Below are positions 8,952-17,620 of a DNA stretch of 42,154 nt, piece after piece (the stretch's first letter is position 1; every line of letters starts with the position of its first letter). A program made the position numbers and the translations under genes. Below the pieces are notes generated by a model. It had not been told where the DNA came from, ran no database searches, and saw only the letters and a program-made list of their open reading frames with translations. Origin of the DNA: an uncultured Acidimicrobiales bacterium (GTDB lineage: Bacteria > Actinomycetota > Acidimicrobiia > Acidimicrobiales > SHLQ01); contig CALLQB010000061.1 of NCBI GenBank assembly GCA_938015295.1, positions 1-42,154 on the forward strand, in the 5' to 3' direction.

Positions 8952-10633
8952 TGAGTGGTCGGCCAAACATTCTGCTGCTGATGGTCGATCAGCTGGCTGA
9001 CGAATGGCTCGACCACGCGGTGACCCCGAACATTGATCGGCTAGCCGCCGACGGGGTGCGGTTTACCTCGACGTACAGCAACAGTCCGCTGTGTGCACCT
9101 GCTCGTTTCGCCATGATGAGTGGGCAGCTCAACTCAAAGATTGGTGCCTTCGACAACGCTGCAGAGTTCCCCTCGAGCGTGCCGACGTTCGCCCACTATC
9201 TGCGTGCGTCCGGCTACCAGACTTCGCTTATCGGCAAGATGCATTTTGTGGGCGCCGATCAGCTCCACGGTTTCGAAGAGCGGCTTACCACCGACATCTA
9301 TCCGGCCGACTTCGGGTGGACCCCAAACTGGGCCGACCCCGATGGTCGATTCGACTGGTGGTTCCACAACATGGACAGCGTGGTCAACGCGGGTGTAGCG
9401 CAGGTTTCAAACCAGCTCGACTTCGACGATGAGGTCGGATTCCAGGCGGTGCGCAAGATCCGCGACCTGGCCCGGTCGGACGACGACCGGCCCTGGCTCG
9501 TCAACGTGTCGTTCACCCACCCGCACGATCCTTATGTAGCGCGACAGGAGTTCTGGGATCTCTACGACCACGATGCGATCGCGATGCCGACGATTCCGGC
9601 ACCCGAGGTTCCCGATCCGCATAGCCAACGTTTGGCAAGGGTCATGTCGGCCGATGTCACTCAGGTCACCGACGATCAGATTCGAAATGCCCGCCATGCA
9701 TATTTGGCAAACACCTCGTATGTCGATGCGTTTGTCGGCGACATTCTCGACACGCTCGACAGTCACGGCATGCGCGACAACACCGTTGTGATCTTCACGT
9801 CAGACCACGGCGACATGTTGGGCGAACGCGGCCTTTGGTACAAGATGAGTTTCTTTGAACACAGCGCGCGGATCCCGCTCATCCTCAATGCTCCTGGGCG
9901 TATCGAACCTGGCACCGTTGCGACGGCGACCAGTTTGTTCGACATTGCGCCAACGTTGTTGGACATTGCTGGCGAAGAAGTGCCGGCGACGATGAACGGT
10001 GGAAGTTTGTTGCCGTTGGTCGGCGGCCACGATCCCGAGCGCACCGTACTGGGCGAGTATTTGGGCGAAGGTGCTGTGGCGCCGATATTCATGATTCGGC
10101 GCGGTGACCACAAGTTCGTCTGGTCGGAGCCCGATCCGCCCCAGTTGTACAACCTCGCCGATGACCCCCAAGAGCTCAAGAATCTGGCCGACTCACCCCC
10201 AGGCGTTGCCCTTGCGGAAGCAGCCTTAGACGCAGTGGCGCCCGGGGCTGAGGTTGTCGGGGTAGCGGCGTCTGGGGCTGAAGTCAGTGAGCGGTCGGAC
10301 GCGGCTGAGGTTGTCGGGGTAGCGGCGTCTAGGGCTGAAGTTAGCGAGCGGTCGGACGCGGCTGAGGTTGTCGGGGCAGTGGCGTCTGGGGCTGAAGTTA
10401 GCGAGCGGTCAGGTCTGGCTGAGGCCTTTGAGGCTGAGGTCCGAGAGCGATGGAATGTGGATGCGCTCGATGCCGAGGTGCGGGCCAACCAGGCCGCCCG
10501 GGCAATTGTCGATCGGGCGTTACGTCAGGGCCGATACAAGTCGTGGGATTTCCAGCCGACCACCGATGCGCCAAACCAGTACATGCGCAACCATCTCGAC
10601 CTCAACGAAGTCGAAACCTCACGCCGCGCCTAA
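8951..10633 (+). CDS. betC: Choline-sulfatase
   Basis: A 560-residue type I sulfatase predicted to hydrolyse choline-O-sulfate to choline and sulfate in the cytoplasm (no signal peptide). The metal-binding start PNILLLMVDQ and the CxPxR motif CAPAR (Cys48, to be converted to formylglycine) are intact; TSDHGDMLGERGLWYKMSFF carries further active-site residues. The C-terminus (RWNVDALDAEVRANQ, then WDFQP and YMRNHLDLN) is the tail peculiar to choline-sulfatases. The ATG overlaps the betA stop. Odd feature: residues of about 433-489 are three tandem copies of a 19-residue unit, inserted just before the conserved C-terminal helices. This makes the protein about 50 residues longer than the roughly 510 usual for BetC. 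A nested hairpin follows the gene. Confidence 0.92.
   Translation: MSGRPNILLLMVDQLADEWLDHAVTPNIDRLAADGVRFTSTYSNSPLCAPARFAMMSGQLNSKIGAFDNAAEFPSSVPTFAHYLRASGYQTSLIGKMHFVGADQLHGFEERLTTDIYPADFGWTPNWADPDGRFDWWFHNMDSVVNAGVAQVSNQLDFDDEVGFQAVRKIRDLARSDDDRPWLVNVSFTHPHDPYVARQEFWDLYDHDAIAMPTIPAPEVPDPHSQRLARVMSADVTQVTDDQIRNARHAYLANTSYVDAFVGDILDTLDSHGMRDNTVVIFTSDHGDMLGERGLWYKMSFFEHSARIPLILNAPGRIEPGTVATATSLFDIAPTLLDIAGEEVPATMNGGSLLPLVGGHDPERTVLGEYLGEGAVAPIFMIRRGDHKFVWSEPDPPQLYNLADDPQELKNLADSPPGVALAEAALDAVAPGAEVVGVAASGAEVSERSDAAEVVGVAASRAEVSERSDAAEVVGAVASGAEVSERSGLAEAFEAEVRERWNVDALDAEVRANQAARAIVDRALRQGRYKSWDFQPTTDAPNQYMRNHLDLNEVETSRRA
10247..10417 (+). repeat. 57-bp tandem repeat (3 units) inside betC
   Basis: Units at 10247-10303, 10304-10360 and 10361-10417 differ from each other at only a few bases. 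A diverged partial fourth begins at 10418 (GCTGAGG). Each encodes 19 residues starting AEVVG and containing AEVSERS. The period is a multiple of three, so copy-number change keeps the frame. Confidence 0.92.
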
Positions 10634-10671
10634 ACCTCGCATCCCACCCCAAACCTCTCAGCCCACACCGG

Positions 10672-10720
10672 AATCTCGTGACACAGAGCGACAAGATTTG
10701 TCGGCTGGTGTCACGAGATT
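10672..10720. terminator. Nested hairpin between convergent betC and ABC-F genes
   Basis: A 13-bp perfect outer stem (AATCTCGTGACAC at 10672-10684 with 10708-10720) encloses a 6-bp inner stem (CGACAA 10689-10694 with TTGTCG 10698-10703). It lies between two converging genes, so it can act as a terminator for both. There is no strong T-tract. Confidence 0.55.
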
Positions 10721-10729
10721 TCGATCTTG

Positions 10730-12367
10730 CTAGGAACTGAGTTGCTTCGCTAGCTTTACTGACCGCACGTTTGCTGGATCGCTTAGTGCGGCGAGAGCGA
10801 CGTCGTAGTCGGGCAAGCCCCAAACGTCGCCGTCGTCGTTGATCATCACAAACCGGTCGAGGCGTTCGAGAAACGTCCGGTCATGACTAACAGCGACGAC
10901 GGTGCCGAGGAATCCATCGAGCGCCTGCTCGAGTGCTTCGGAGGACTCGATATCGAGGTTGTCGGTCGGTTCGTCGAGAAGGAGAACGTTGTGGCCTTCG
11001 AGTTCGAGGCCAAGGATTTCAAGACGCGCTTTTTGCCCCCCAGAGAGGGTCTCGAAGTCATGGCGAGCGTGACCAGCTAACCCGTAGCGAGCGAGCGCTT
11101 TCATGGCCTTTTCGTCGTCGCTGATTCGTTGCCTGACGATGTCGAACGCTTCGCGGCCGACGAAATCGGGCCGGTCGTTGATCTGGGTGAATGTGCCGAC
11201 TGAGGTACGGGGTCCGAGGGCTATCGTGCCGAGGTCGGGTTCAAGCTCACCGGACAAAGCTCGCAATAGGTGTGTCTTGCCCGTGCCGTTCGGTCCAATG
11301 AGTCCAAGGCGTTCACCGAAGTGCACCTCGTCGCTGAACGGAAAGAACAGATCGCCGACCGAAAGGTCGATCATGTTGATGACTCGGCGGGCCGAATCTG
11401 CGCCGCGGAGGTTGACGTGAATATTTTGATCGGCGACAGGTGGCGGAGGAGGGCCCGCGGCGACGAACTTCTCCCACCGGGTTTCGGCGGCATTGGCCTT
11501 TGTTGCGTTCTTGAAGTTCTGCGCAGCGCGGACCTTCATGACCTTCATGTGCTTGTGCAGGCGCCTTTCTTCGGTGTTCCATCGTTTGACGGCGTCACCC
11601 ATAAGGGCTTGACGTTTTGCCCGCTCTTCGGGAAAGGTCTCGTACGATCCGCCGTGGACCCAGCAGGTTGAGCCTTCGAGCACCACGATCTTTGTCGCGA
11701 CTCGCTCAAGCAACGCTCGGTCGTGGCTCACCATCAAGATGGTGCTGCTGCAGGCGTTGATCTGCTCTTCGAGCCAGACTCGAGTGGGAATGTCGAGATA
11801 GTTGTCGGGCTCGTCCAGTAGGAGAACGTCGGCCCCCGAGGACAACAAAAGGTCGAGCACTAGCCGCTTCCTCTCGCCGCCCGAGAGCTCGCTTACGAGT
11901 CGGGTAGAGAAGTCGTCGACCGGGGTCTTTACGCTGCGCTCGGCGGCGGCAGCCCATTGTGATTCGAGTTCGTAGCCGCCGAGGTCGCCCCAGTCGGTGA
12001 GTGCCTCGGCGTAGCCCATGCCGTCGTCGCTCCCGTCAGCCATTGCCTTCTCGGCTGCGACCAGCGCTTCGCCAGCCGACCGCATCTCGGGTAACGCCAC
12101 TTGCAGTAACATCTCGCGCAACGTGTCGTTGGGGTTCGACATGCCCACGTCCTGGGTCATGGTGAGAACCTTGCCACCGACACTTGCCTCGCCGGAATCG
12201 GCTTGTAGGTCGCCGGAAAGAATCCGCAGCACAGTGCTTTTGCCGACGCCGTTTGGCCCGACGATTGCTGCGTGGTCGCCCTTGGCTATGCCGAAGCTGA
12301 TATCGAAGAACAGCGAGTCGCCGCCGGGGGGCGCGTAGTCGAGTTCGGATACCACAATTGTGCTCAT
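10730..12367 (-). CDS. ABC-F family ATPase
   Basis: A 545-residue soluble protein with two ABC ATPase domains and no membrane segment. ABC-F proteins act on the ribosome, as translation factors or in antibiotic protection. Domain 1 has GPNGVGKST (about 37-45), LSGGERKR and DEPDNYLD; domain 2 has GPNGTGKTH, LSGGQKARL and DEPTDNLD. The linker between them is rich in basic residues (RRLHKHMKVMKVRAAQNFKNATKAN), as expected for the ribosome-contacting arm. No Cys-rich N-terminal extension is present, so it is not RNase L inhibitor-like. A TAGCCT -10 element lies 6 nt before the ATG, so the mRNA is probably leaderless. The subfamily (EttA, Uup or a resistance type) cannot be set by eye. Confidence 0.9.
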   Translation of the reverse strand: MSTIVVSELDYAPPGGDSLFFDISFGIAKGDHAAIVGPNGVGKSTVLRILSGDLQADSGEASVGGKVLTMTQDVGMSNPNDTLREMLLQVALPEMRSAGEALVAAEKAMADGSDDGMGYAEALTDWGDLGGYELESQWAAAAERSVKTPVDDFSTRLVSELSGGERKRLVLDLLLSSGADVLLLDEPDNYLDIPTRVWLEEQINACSSTILMVSHDRALLERVATKIVVLEGSTCWVHGGSYETFPEERAKRQALMGDAVKRWNTEERRLHKHMKVMKVRAAQNFKNATKANAAETRWEKFVAAGPPPPPVADQNIHVNLRGADSARRVINMIDLSVGDLFFPFSDEVHFGERLGLIGPNGTGKTHLLRALSGELEPDLGTIALGPRTSVGTFTQINDRPDFVGREAFDIVRQRISDDEKAMKALARYGLAGHARHDFETLSGGQKARLEILGLELEGHNVLLLDEPTDNLDIESSEALEQALDGFLGTVVAVSHDRTFLERLDRFVMINDDGDVWGLPDYDVALAALSDPANVRSVKLAKQLSS

Positions 12368-12373
12368 GGCTAG

Positions 12374-12379
12374 AGGCTA
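12374..12379 (-). promoter_or_regulatory. -10 element of ABC-F gene (leaderless)
   Basis: TAGCCT on the minus strand, 6 nt upstream of the ATG at 12367. No Shine-Dalgarno sequence is visible, consistent with transcription starting at the start codon. Confidence 0.45.
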
Positions 12380-12435
12380 CGACGGTGACCTCGCCGAAGC
12401 CCCGCCAGCCGACCGCTCGAAAATTTTTACCTCAC

Positions 12436-12488
12436 GCGACCCTCAAGGTCGCTGTACAACAACAGAACCTGACGACCGTGTTCTGTTG
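12436..12488 (-). terminator. Two hairpins downstream of the large arylsulfatase
   Basis: On the minus strand a 9-bp stem (12480-12488 with 12460-12468, 11-nt loop) is followed by a 6-bp stem (GCGACC/GGTCGC, 12447-12452 with 12436-12441) and then an A/T-rich run near 12420-12428. They lie past the sulfatase stop and upstream of the ABC-F promoter, so termination of the sulfatase transcript is the likely role. Confidence 0.45.
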
Positions 12489-12530
12489 CTGCAGAGTGAC
12501 TGCCAAGCGTCGGTTTGGGTGAAAATTTCC

Positions 12531-12588
12531 GGGAGGGTGTTTGGCGGGAGGGTGTTTGGCGGGGCTAGTTGCGAGGGGCTGGTTGCGA
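12531..12588. repeat. Adjacent 15-bp and 14-bp tandem duplications
   Basis: GGGAGGGTGTTTGGC occurs twice exactly (12531-12545, 12546-12560). Directly after it, GGGGCTAGTTGCGA (12561-12574) is repeated with one change (12575-12588), ending at the sulfatase stop codon. The rest of the 221-bp gap (12368-12588) holds only hairpins and the ABC-F promoter. Confidence 0.75.
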
Positions 12589-14922
12589 CTAGTCGAACTT
12601 TTCGCCGATTTTTCTGAGGAAGTCGACCAGGTCGGCGCCGTGCAGGGGTTGATTTGGTTCACCGGGCTCCCAGCGGGCCGAGTGGAGAGTGCCGGTGTAG
12701 GCGAACGTGCCGCGTCGCTCGTGTAGATCCCACGACACCGGCGACCGACGATCGATGCCCACATCAATTCCCTGAAACGGAGCGATGCCAGCGAAACAAC
12801 CGAAACCATCCGCAGAGCCAGTTTCGACACCGTCGACCAGCACCCGCACGCCAAACTCCCACGCCCCCGAATTGAACGCTTCGAGACGAATCTCCTGCGT
12901 TCCCACTGGCACGGGGCCTCCGGCAACCGTGCGCATCGTGCCGAAGTCATTCGAGCAGAACACCAACTCGCCGTCCTCAATCCACAACGAGTAACCACCA
13001 CCCTGATCGCCATGCGCCACCAGCACGCCCTCATCGCCCAGTTGATAGTCGAGGCTCACGATGGTGGTCCACGCTCGCATCATCACCAACGATCCGGCCC
13101 GCCAGTGCTCGAGCGACGGAGTTCCGGGATACACGGTGAGCGGCTGGCGAAACACCTCGTCAGAGGCAGGCCGCTGGCTCATCATCAACCACGAACCTTC
13201 GTCGAGTGGCTTCACCTGATACCTATCGGCTGCGTCTTCCCACGCGGCCTGTAGCTCGGCCAGCTTGTCGGGATGCTCAGCAGAAAGATCGTTGGCCTGC
13301 GATGGGTCCGCAGCGATGTTGAACAGCTCCCACCTTTCGTCGGAGAAGTTGGTTTGTGGCAGATGGTCGGTCACCGCCTCCCACCCGTCGCGGTACAGGC
13401 CACGGCTTCCCGCCAGCTCGTAATACTGCTCGGTGTGAGCGGTCGGGGCTGCCGGGTCGGTGAGAGTCGCGGCAAAACTCTCGCCGGCCAGCGGCTTCAT
13501 GACCCGGCCGTTGCGGATCTCGGGTCGCTCGATACCAATCAGGTCGAGCAGTGTCGGCATCACGTCGGTGATGTGGGTGTACTGGTCGCGGAGCCCGCCG
13601 GCATCGCCAATATGTTCGGGCCACCGCATGATCATCGGCACTTGATGGCCACCAGCATGGGTTGCCTTCTTATAGAGACGAAGCGGCGTGTTGCACGCCA
13701 TCGCCCAGCCGCGCGGGTAGTGAGGAAGTGTACGCGGACCACCAATGAGGTCGAGCACATCGTGGTCACGTTCGACGTCGTAGGCCATTCGCGGGGGGAG
13801 GACCTGGAAGTACTGCGTGCTGCCCTGTTCTTCGCCCTCACGGGAAGCGCCGTTGTCGCTGGTGAACAAAATGATGGTGTTGTCGAGCTCGCCCAGCTGG
13901 TCGATTGCGGCCAAGAGACGGCCGGTACTCTGATCGACACTGTCGACCATCGCGGCATAGACCTCCATGTACCGGGCGTAGACGGCGCGTTGTGTGTCAG
14001 TGAGATCTGACCAGGCTTCGACCGCTTGGCCCTCCTCATAGTTCCGCGGCGGAAGCGCCGCTTCGGGGAGAATGCCGAGCCTTTTCTGACGAGCGAATCG
14101 TTCTTCGCGCAGCGCATCCCACCCGTGGTCATAGTTGCCCGCATGCCGGGCGATGTCGTCGTCTTTTGCGTGCAGCGGCGCATGCACCGCCGGGTGGGCC
14201 ATGTACAAAAAGAACGGCTTCTCCGGGTTCGCCGCCTTGGTGTTGCGGATCATCTCGATCGCCCGGTCGGTGAGATCGTCGGTGAGGTAGTAGTCGTCGG
14301 GATACTGATCGATGTTGAGGACGCTATTGCCGTTGATGAGGCGGTCAGGGTGCCAGAAATTCGTGAACCCGTTGAGAATGCCGTAGAACTCGTCAAAGCC
14401 GCGCTGCACGGGCCACGAGTTTTTGTCGCCCGCCGGGTTTTTGTCCTGCACTCGACAGAGATGCCATTTGCCAGACATGAACGTGCTGTAGCCGTTGTCG
14501 CGGAGGACCTCGGCCATCGTCGCGCAGTTGCGAGTGAGTTCCATGGCGTAGCCCGGGAACCCGGGGTCGGCTTCGGCCACGAAACCCATACCCGCATCGT
14601 GCGCGTTGAGACCGGTGAGTAGCGACGCTCGGGTTGGGGAACACATGGGGTTGACGTGAAAATGGGTGTAGCGAACGCCTTCGTCAGCCAGCTTGTCGAT
14701 ATGGGGGGTCGGTATTTCGGACCCGTAGCAACCGAGGTCTGAATAGCCCATGTCATCAGCCATGATCACCACGATGTTTGGTGCGCCCGTGGGGGCGGTG
14801 GGACGGTCGGGCCAATCGGGTTGCGATCTGGCGACCGTTGTTCCGATCTCGCCACCGAATCCGGCGTACGGCGCCGTTTCGTCGATGAGGTGCGTTGGCT
14901 GCGGGTTTTCGATGTCACTCAC
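12589..14922 (-). CDS. Large arylsulfatase, AtsA/AtsD-like
   Basis: A 777-residue type I sulfatase without a signal peptide, so probably cytoplasmic. Metal-site start PNIVVIMADDMGYSDLGCYG, formylglycine motif CSPTR (Cys94), SGKWHL and TSDNGASREG are all present. The sulfatase fold ends near residue 570. The rest, to WEPGEPNQ and the C-terminus, looks like the beta-sandwich seen in roughly 780-residue mycobacterial AtsA/AtsD-type enzymes. The substrate is an unknown sulfate ester. The GTG at 14922 is preferred to the TTG at 14940 because TACGGT (14930-14935) sits exactly 7 nt upstream, the leaderless pattern, and the protein then starts SDIENPQ. It is divergent from a P450 gene 58 bp away, and a palindromic operator lies between them, so the two are probably co-regulated. 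Confidence 0.9.
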   Translation of the reverse strand: MSDIENPQPTHLIDETAPYAGFGGEIGTTVARSQPDWPDRPTAPTGAPNIVVIMADDMGYSDLGCYGSEIPTPHIDKLADEGVRYTHFHVNPMCSPTRASLLTGLNAHDAGMGFVAEADPGFPGYAMELTRNCATMAEVLRDNGYSTFMSGKWHLCRVQDKNPAGDKNSWPVQRGFDEFYGILNGFTNFWHPDRLINGNSVLNIDQYPDDYYLTDDLTDRAIEMIRNTKAANPEKPFFLYMAHPAVHAPLHAKDDDIARHAGNYDHGWDALREERFARQKRLGILPEAALPPRNYEEGQAVEAWSDLTDTQRAVYARYMEVYAAMVDSVDQSTGRLLAAIDQLGELDNTIILFTSDNGASREGEEQGSTQYFQVLPPRMAYDVERDHDVLDLIGGPRTLPHYPRGWAMACNTPLRLYKKATHAGGHQVPMIMRWPEHIGDAGGLRDQYTHITDVMPTLLDLIGIERPEIRNGRVMKPLAGESFAATLTDPAAPTAHTEQYYELAGSRGLYRDGWEAVTDHLPQTNFSDERWELFNIAADPSQANDLSAEHPDKLAELQAAWEDAADRYQVKPLDEGSWLMMSQRPASDEVFRQPLTVYPGTPSLEHWRAGSLVMMRAWTTIVSLDYQLGDEGVLVAHGDQGGGYSLWIEDGELVFCSNDFGTMRTVAGGPVPVGTQEIRLEAFNSGAWEFGVRVLVDGVETGSADGFGCFAGIAPFQGIDVGIDRRSPVSWDLHERRGTFAYTGTLHSARWEPGEPNQPLHGADLVDFLRKIGEKFD

Positions 14923-14929
14923 AGCTCGA

Positions 14930-14958
14930 ACCGTAATCAAGACCTGACAGAGCGTCAG
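14930..14958. promoter_or_regulatory. Sulfatase promoter and second CTGAC-N5-GTCAG operator
   Basis: The operator CTGACAGAGCGTCAG spans 14944-14958. From its first base, 19 of 21 positions match the site at 1585-1605, including the flanking ATTTTG. The minus-strand -10 TACGGT (14930-14935) is the same hexamer as at the other site, so the operator covers the -35/spacer of the sulfatase promoter. On the plus side GAAGG (14968-14972) is the P450 ribosome-binding site. Confidence 0.7.
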
Positions 14959-14980
14959 ATTTTGTGCGAAGGTCGCGGTT

Positions 14981-16243
14981 ATGAGCGATATCGATCTGCT
15001 TGATCACGACCGGTTTCAACGCGGCGAGCATCACGAGATGTTCACGCAATTGCGAGCGGAGGGGCCGATCCATTGGCACGAACACCCCGACGGCAAGGGC
15101 TTCTGGAGCATCGTCAAACACGCTGAACTAACCGAGATCAACCGTGACACCGACCGGTTCTCGAGTGAGACCGGCGGCATTTCGATCGACAACATTCACG
15201 AAGACGATTCGGGTGAAGGAATCGACCAGCGTGGGCTCAACATGTTGTTTACCGACCCGCCCAAACACACTCGGTACAGGCGGCTGGTCTCCAAAGGTTT
15301 CACGCCTCGGATGATCGGGTTGCTCGAGCAGTACCTCACCCATCGCAGTGTGGTCATCGTCGACAACGTGATCGAACGCGGCGAATGTGACTTCGTCGAA
15401 GACCTGGCGGCCGAGCTACCCCTGCAAGCCATTGCCGAGATCATGGGCGTTCCAACCGAAGACCGAAACCTGTTGTTCGAATGGAGCAACACGATGATCG
15501 GCATGGATGACCCCGACTACACCGAGGATCCCAAAGCCGCGGCGATGCAGTTGTACGCCTACGCCAACGAGCTAGCAAAGAAGCGCGCAGTCGACCCGCA
15601 GGACGACATAATCACCAAGCTGATCAATGCCGAGATCGACGGCGACCGATTGAACGAGTTCGAGCTCGACATGTTCATGCTGCTGCTCAGCGTGGCTGGA
15701 AACGAGACCACCCGCACCGCTACTAGCCACGGCATGATGGCGTTACTGGCCTACCCCGAACAACGCGAACTTCTGGTTAGCGACCTCGACAAATACATGC
15801 CAACCGCGGTTGATGAGATCGTGCGCTGGGCCACCCCGGTCATGCATTTTCGTCGCACGGCACTCGTCGACACGGAAGTCTCAGGCACCAAGATGTCCGA
15901 GGGTGACCGCATCGTCATGTGGCATGTGTCGGCCAACCGCGACGAAGACGTGTGGGCCGACCCGTTCACCTTCGACATCACCCGCGATCCCAACCCGCAC
16001 ATCGGGTTCGGCGCCGGTGGAGCTCATTACTGCCTGGGAGCAAACTTGGCGAAGATGGAGCTCAAGCTGATCTTCACCGAGATTCTTCGTCGGCTTCCCG
16101 ACCTTGCGTTGGCAGCCGAGCCACAGATCCTTCGGTCGAATTTCATCGCTGGTGTGAAGTCGATGCCGGTGACCTTCACCCCAGGCGACCGGGTAGATCC
16201 GGAGCCCTATACCAAGAAGCCGGGCGAGATTGTCAACCAATAG
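14981..16243 (+). CDS. Cytochrome P450
   Basis: A 420-residue soluble bacterial P450 monooxygenase. The I-helix oxygen-activation motif is AGNETTR; the K-helix ExxR is EIVR in DEIVRWATPVMHFRR; the haem loop FGAGGAHYCLG supplies Cys351 as thiolate ligand. The layout resembles CYP125/CYP142/CYP124-type and other actinobacterial CYPs that hydroxylate sterols or terpenoids, but the family cannot be fixed by eye. The ATG has GAAGG 8 nt upstream. No ferredoxin or reductase gene is adjacent. Being divergent from a sulfatase under a shared operator suggests both act on the same sulfated hydrophobic compound. Confidence 0.93.
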   Translation: MSDIDLLDHDRFQRGEHHEMFTQLRAEGPIHWHEHPDGKGFWSIVKHAELTEINRDTDRFSSETGGISIDNIHEDDSGEGIDQRGLNMLFTDPPKHTRYRRLVSKGFTPRMIGLLEQYLTHRSVVIVDNVIERGECDFVEDLAAELPLQAIAEIMGVPTEDRNLLFEWSNTMIGMDDPDYTEDPKAAAMQLYAYANELAKKRAVDPQDDIITKLINAEIDGDRLNEFELDMFMLLLSVAGNETTRTATSHGMMALLAYPEQRELLVSDLDKYMPTAVDEIVRWATPVMHFRRTALVDTEVSGTKMSEGDRIVMWHVSANRDEDVWADPFTFDITRDPNPHIGFGAGGAHYCLGANLAKMELKLIFTEILRRLPDLALAAEPQILRSNFIAGVKSMPVTFTPGDRVDPEPYTKKPGEIVNQ

Positions 16244-16355
16244 CTCCGTGCACGTCGATCGCTCCTGGGCGAAACTCTGAACGTCAAAGCAACGGTGCAG
16301 TACTTGACGCTCGAGCCGTCAGAGCCCGGGTCGGTGACGGCGACGCTTGTCGATT

Positions 16356-16375
16356 GAGTAACGGTGCGGTTACTC
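16356..16375. terminator. Small hairpin between convergent P450 and amidohydrolase genes
   Basis: GAGTAAC and GTTACTC form a 7-bp stem with a 6-nt loop; the right arm covers the amidohydrolase stop codon. It is weak and has no T-tract. The rest of 16244-16369 shows nothing further. Confidence 0.35.
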
Positions 16376-17584
16376 GGTGATGCCGAACCGGTGCAGACCC
16401 CAGCCTTTGATGGCGTTGCCACGAAGAAGCTTGTAGATCTCTTCGTCGTTGAGGCCAGCGTTGGTCACGATCTTGGTTGCGACCTCTTTGGTATGCGGGA
16501 AGGTGGTATCGGCGTGTGGGTAGTCGACCTCGAAGCAGATCTGGTCCATGCCGATGAGGTCGCGGTTTCGCAGACCAACCTCGTCATCGAAGATGCAGCC
16601 GTAGATGTGTCCGGGGATGTACGACGATGGGCGGTTCGCCAACTGCACGCCGAAGTCTGAAGTGTTGTCGCGCTCTTCCCAAAGCTTGTCCATGCGCTCG
16701 ATCACATAGGGCATCCAGCCGACCTGGCCTTCGGCGTAGGCGATCCGCAGCGTCGGGAACCGGTCGAACACACCCGACAGGATGTAGTCGCAGAACGAAC
16801 CCATGGCGTTGCTGAATGTGATGGTCGAGCTCACTGCGAACGGAGCGTCCGGCGAGGTGGCTGGCATCTTTGAACTCGACCCAATGTGCATGTTGAGGAT
16901 CGTGTCGGTGTCCTGGCATGCCTGGAAAAGCGGGTCCCAGTGGCGGTCGGCGGCGTGCACCGATGGCAGACCTAGGGGGTGCGGGTTCTCGGAGAACGCG
17001 ATGGCGTGGCTGCCCTTGTCGGCGCATCGGTGAACCTCAGCCGCAGCGAGTAGGGGATCCCACAGAGGCACGATGGTCATCGGGATGAGACGTCCCTTGC
17101 CGTCGCCCTGGCACCATTCGTCGATCATCCAGTCGTTGTATGCCTGCACGCAGAGGAGAGCGAGCTCTTTGTCTTCACGTTCGAGAAACGCCTGGCCACA
17201 GAACCGAGGAAGGATGTTCGGAAAGCAGACCGATGCTTCCATGTGGTTGGCATCCATGTCCTTGAGCCGTTCGGATTGAATCCAGGCGCCCGGGCGGATG
17301 TCGTCGAAGGTGATTGGCGTGACGTCGAGGTGTTCGAATCCGACGGCCGCTGAAAGCTTGGGGAACGGGTACACGAGATCGTCGTAGAGCCACCAGTCGC
17401 ACCACTCGCCGTCGGGTGCGCCCTTGTCGTAGGTGAACACGCCACCTTCGAAGTTGAAGATTGCCCGGTCGCGCTCGACCCGAGGTCCGCGGTCTTTGAA
17501 CTTGGCGGGCAGTCGGTCCTGCCAGAGGTTTGGCGGCTCAACAACGTGGTCGTCGACAGAGATAATCCTTGGCAGCTCGATCAT
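16370..17584 (-). CDS. Amidohydrolase family protein (Amidohydrolase_2 type)
   Basis: A 404-residue TIM-barrel metal-dependent hydrolase or decarboxylase of the Amidohydrolase_2 family. The start ISVDDHVVEPPNLW replaces the usual HxH with a D-D-H pattern common in this subgroup. Mid-protein are AYNDWMIDEWC and LNMHIGSSS, and near the end CFEVDYPHADTTFPHTK carries the late metal-site Asp. Some members are decarboxylases (aminocarboxymuconate or resorcylate type); the reaction here is unknown. The ATG at 17584 was chosen because the conserved domain starts there and TACTAT (17592-17597) lies 7 nt upstream; the longer open frame is low in similarity. The secreted sulfatase gene is next upstream on the same strand. 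Confidence 0.85.
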   Translation of the reverse strand: MIELPRIISVDDHVVEPPNLWQDRLPAKFKDRGPRVERDRAIFNFEGGVFTYDKGAPDGEWCDWWLYDDLVYPFPKLSAAVGFEHLDVTPITFDDIRPGAWIQSERLKDMDANHMEASVCFPNILPRFCGQAFLEREDKELALLCVQAYNDWMIDEWCQGDGKGRLIPMTIVPLWDPLLAAAEVHRCADKGSHAIAFSENPHPLGLPSVHAADRHWDPLFQACQDTDTILNMHIGSSSKMPATSPDAPFAVSSTITFSNAMGSFCDYILSGVFDRFPTLRIAYAEGQVGWMPYVIERMDKLWEERDNTSDFGVQLANRPSSYIPGHIYGCIFDDEVGLRNRDLIGMDQICFEVDYPHADTTFPHTKEVATKIVTNAGLNDEEIYKLLRGNAIKGWGLHRFGITE

Positions 17585-17591
17585 GTCTCCG

Positions 17592-17597
17592 ATAGTA
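17592..17597 (-). promoter_or_regulatory. -10 element of amidohydrolase gene (leaderless)
   Basis: TACTAT on the minus strand ends 7 nt before the ATG. The 9-bp palindrome GGATTATCC (minus strand) lies immediately upstream and could be an operator half. Confidence 0.5.
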
Positions 17598-17620
17598 CGG
17601 ATAATCCTGTCAAAACCCCA

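Noticed and set aside
10247..10417. Possible CRISPR array
   Set aside because: The units are directly adjacent with no spacers and are in frame within betC; the other short repeats in the window are likewise contiguous.
12368..12588. Attenuator-type leader controlling the ABC-F gene, as in antibiotic-resistance ABC-F genes
   Set aside because: A good -10 element lies 6 nt before the ABC-F ATG, so the hairpins fall upstream of the promoter and more likely terminate the sulfatase transcript.
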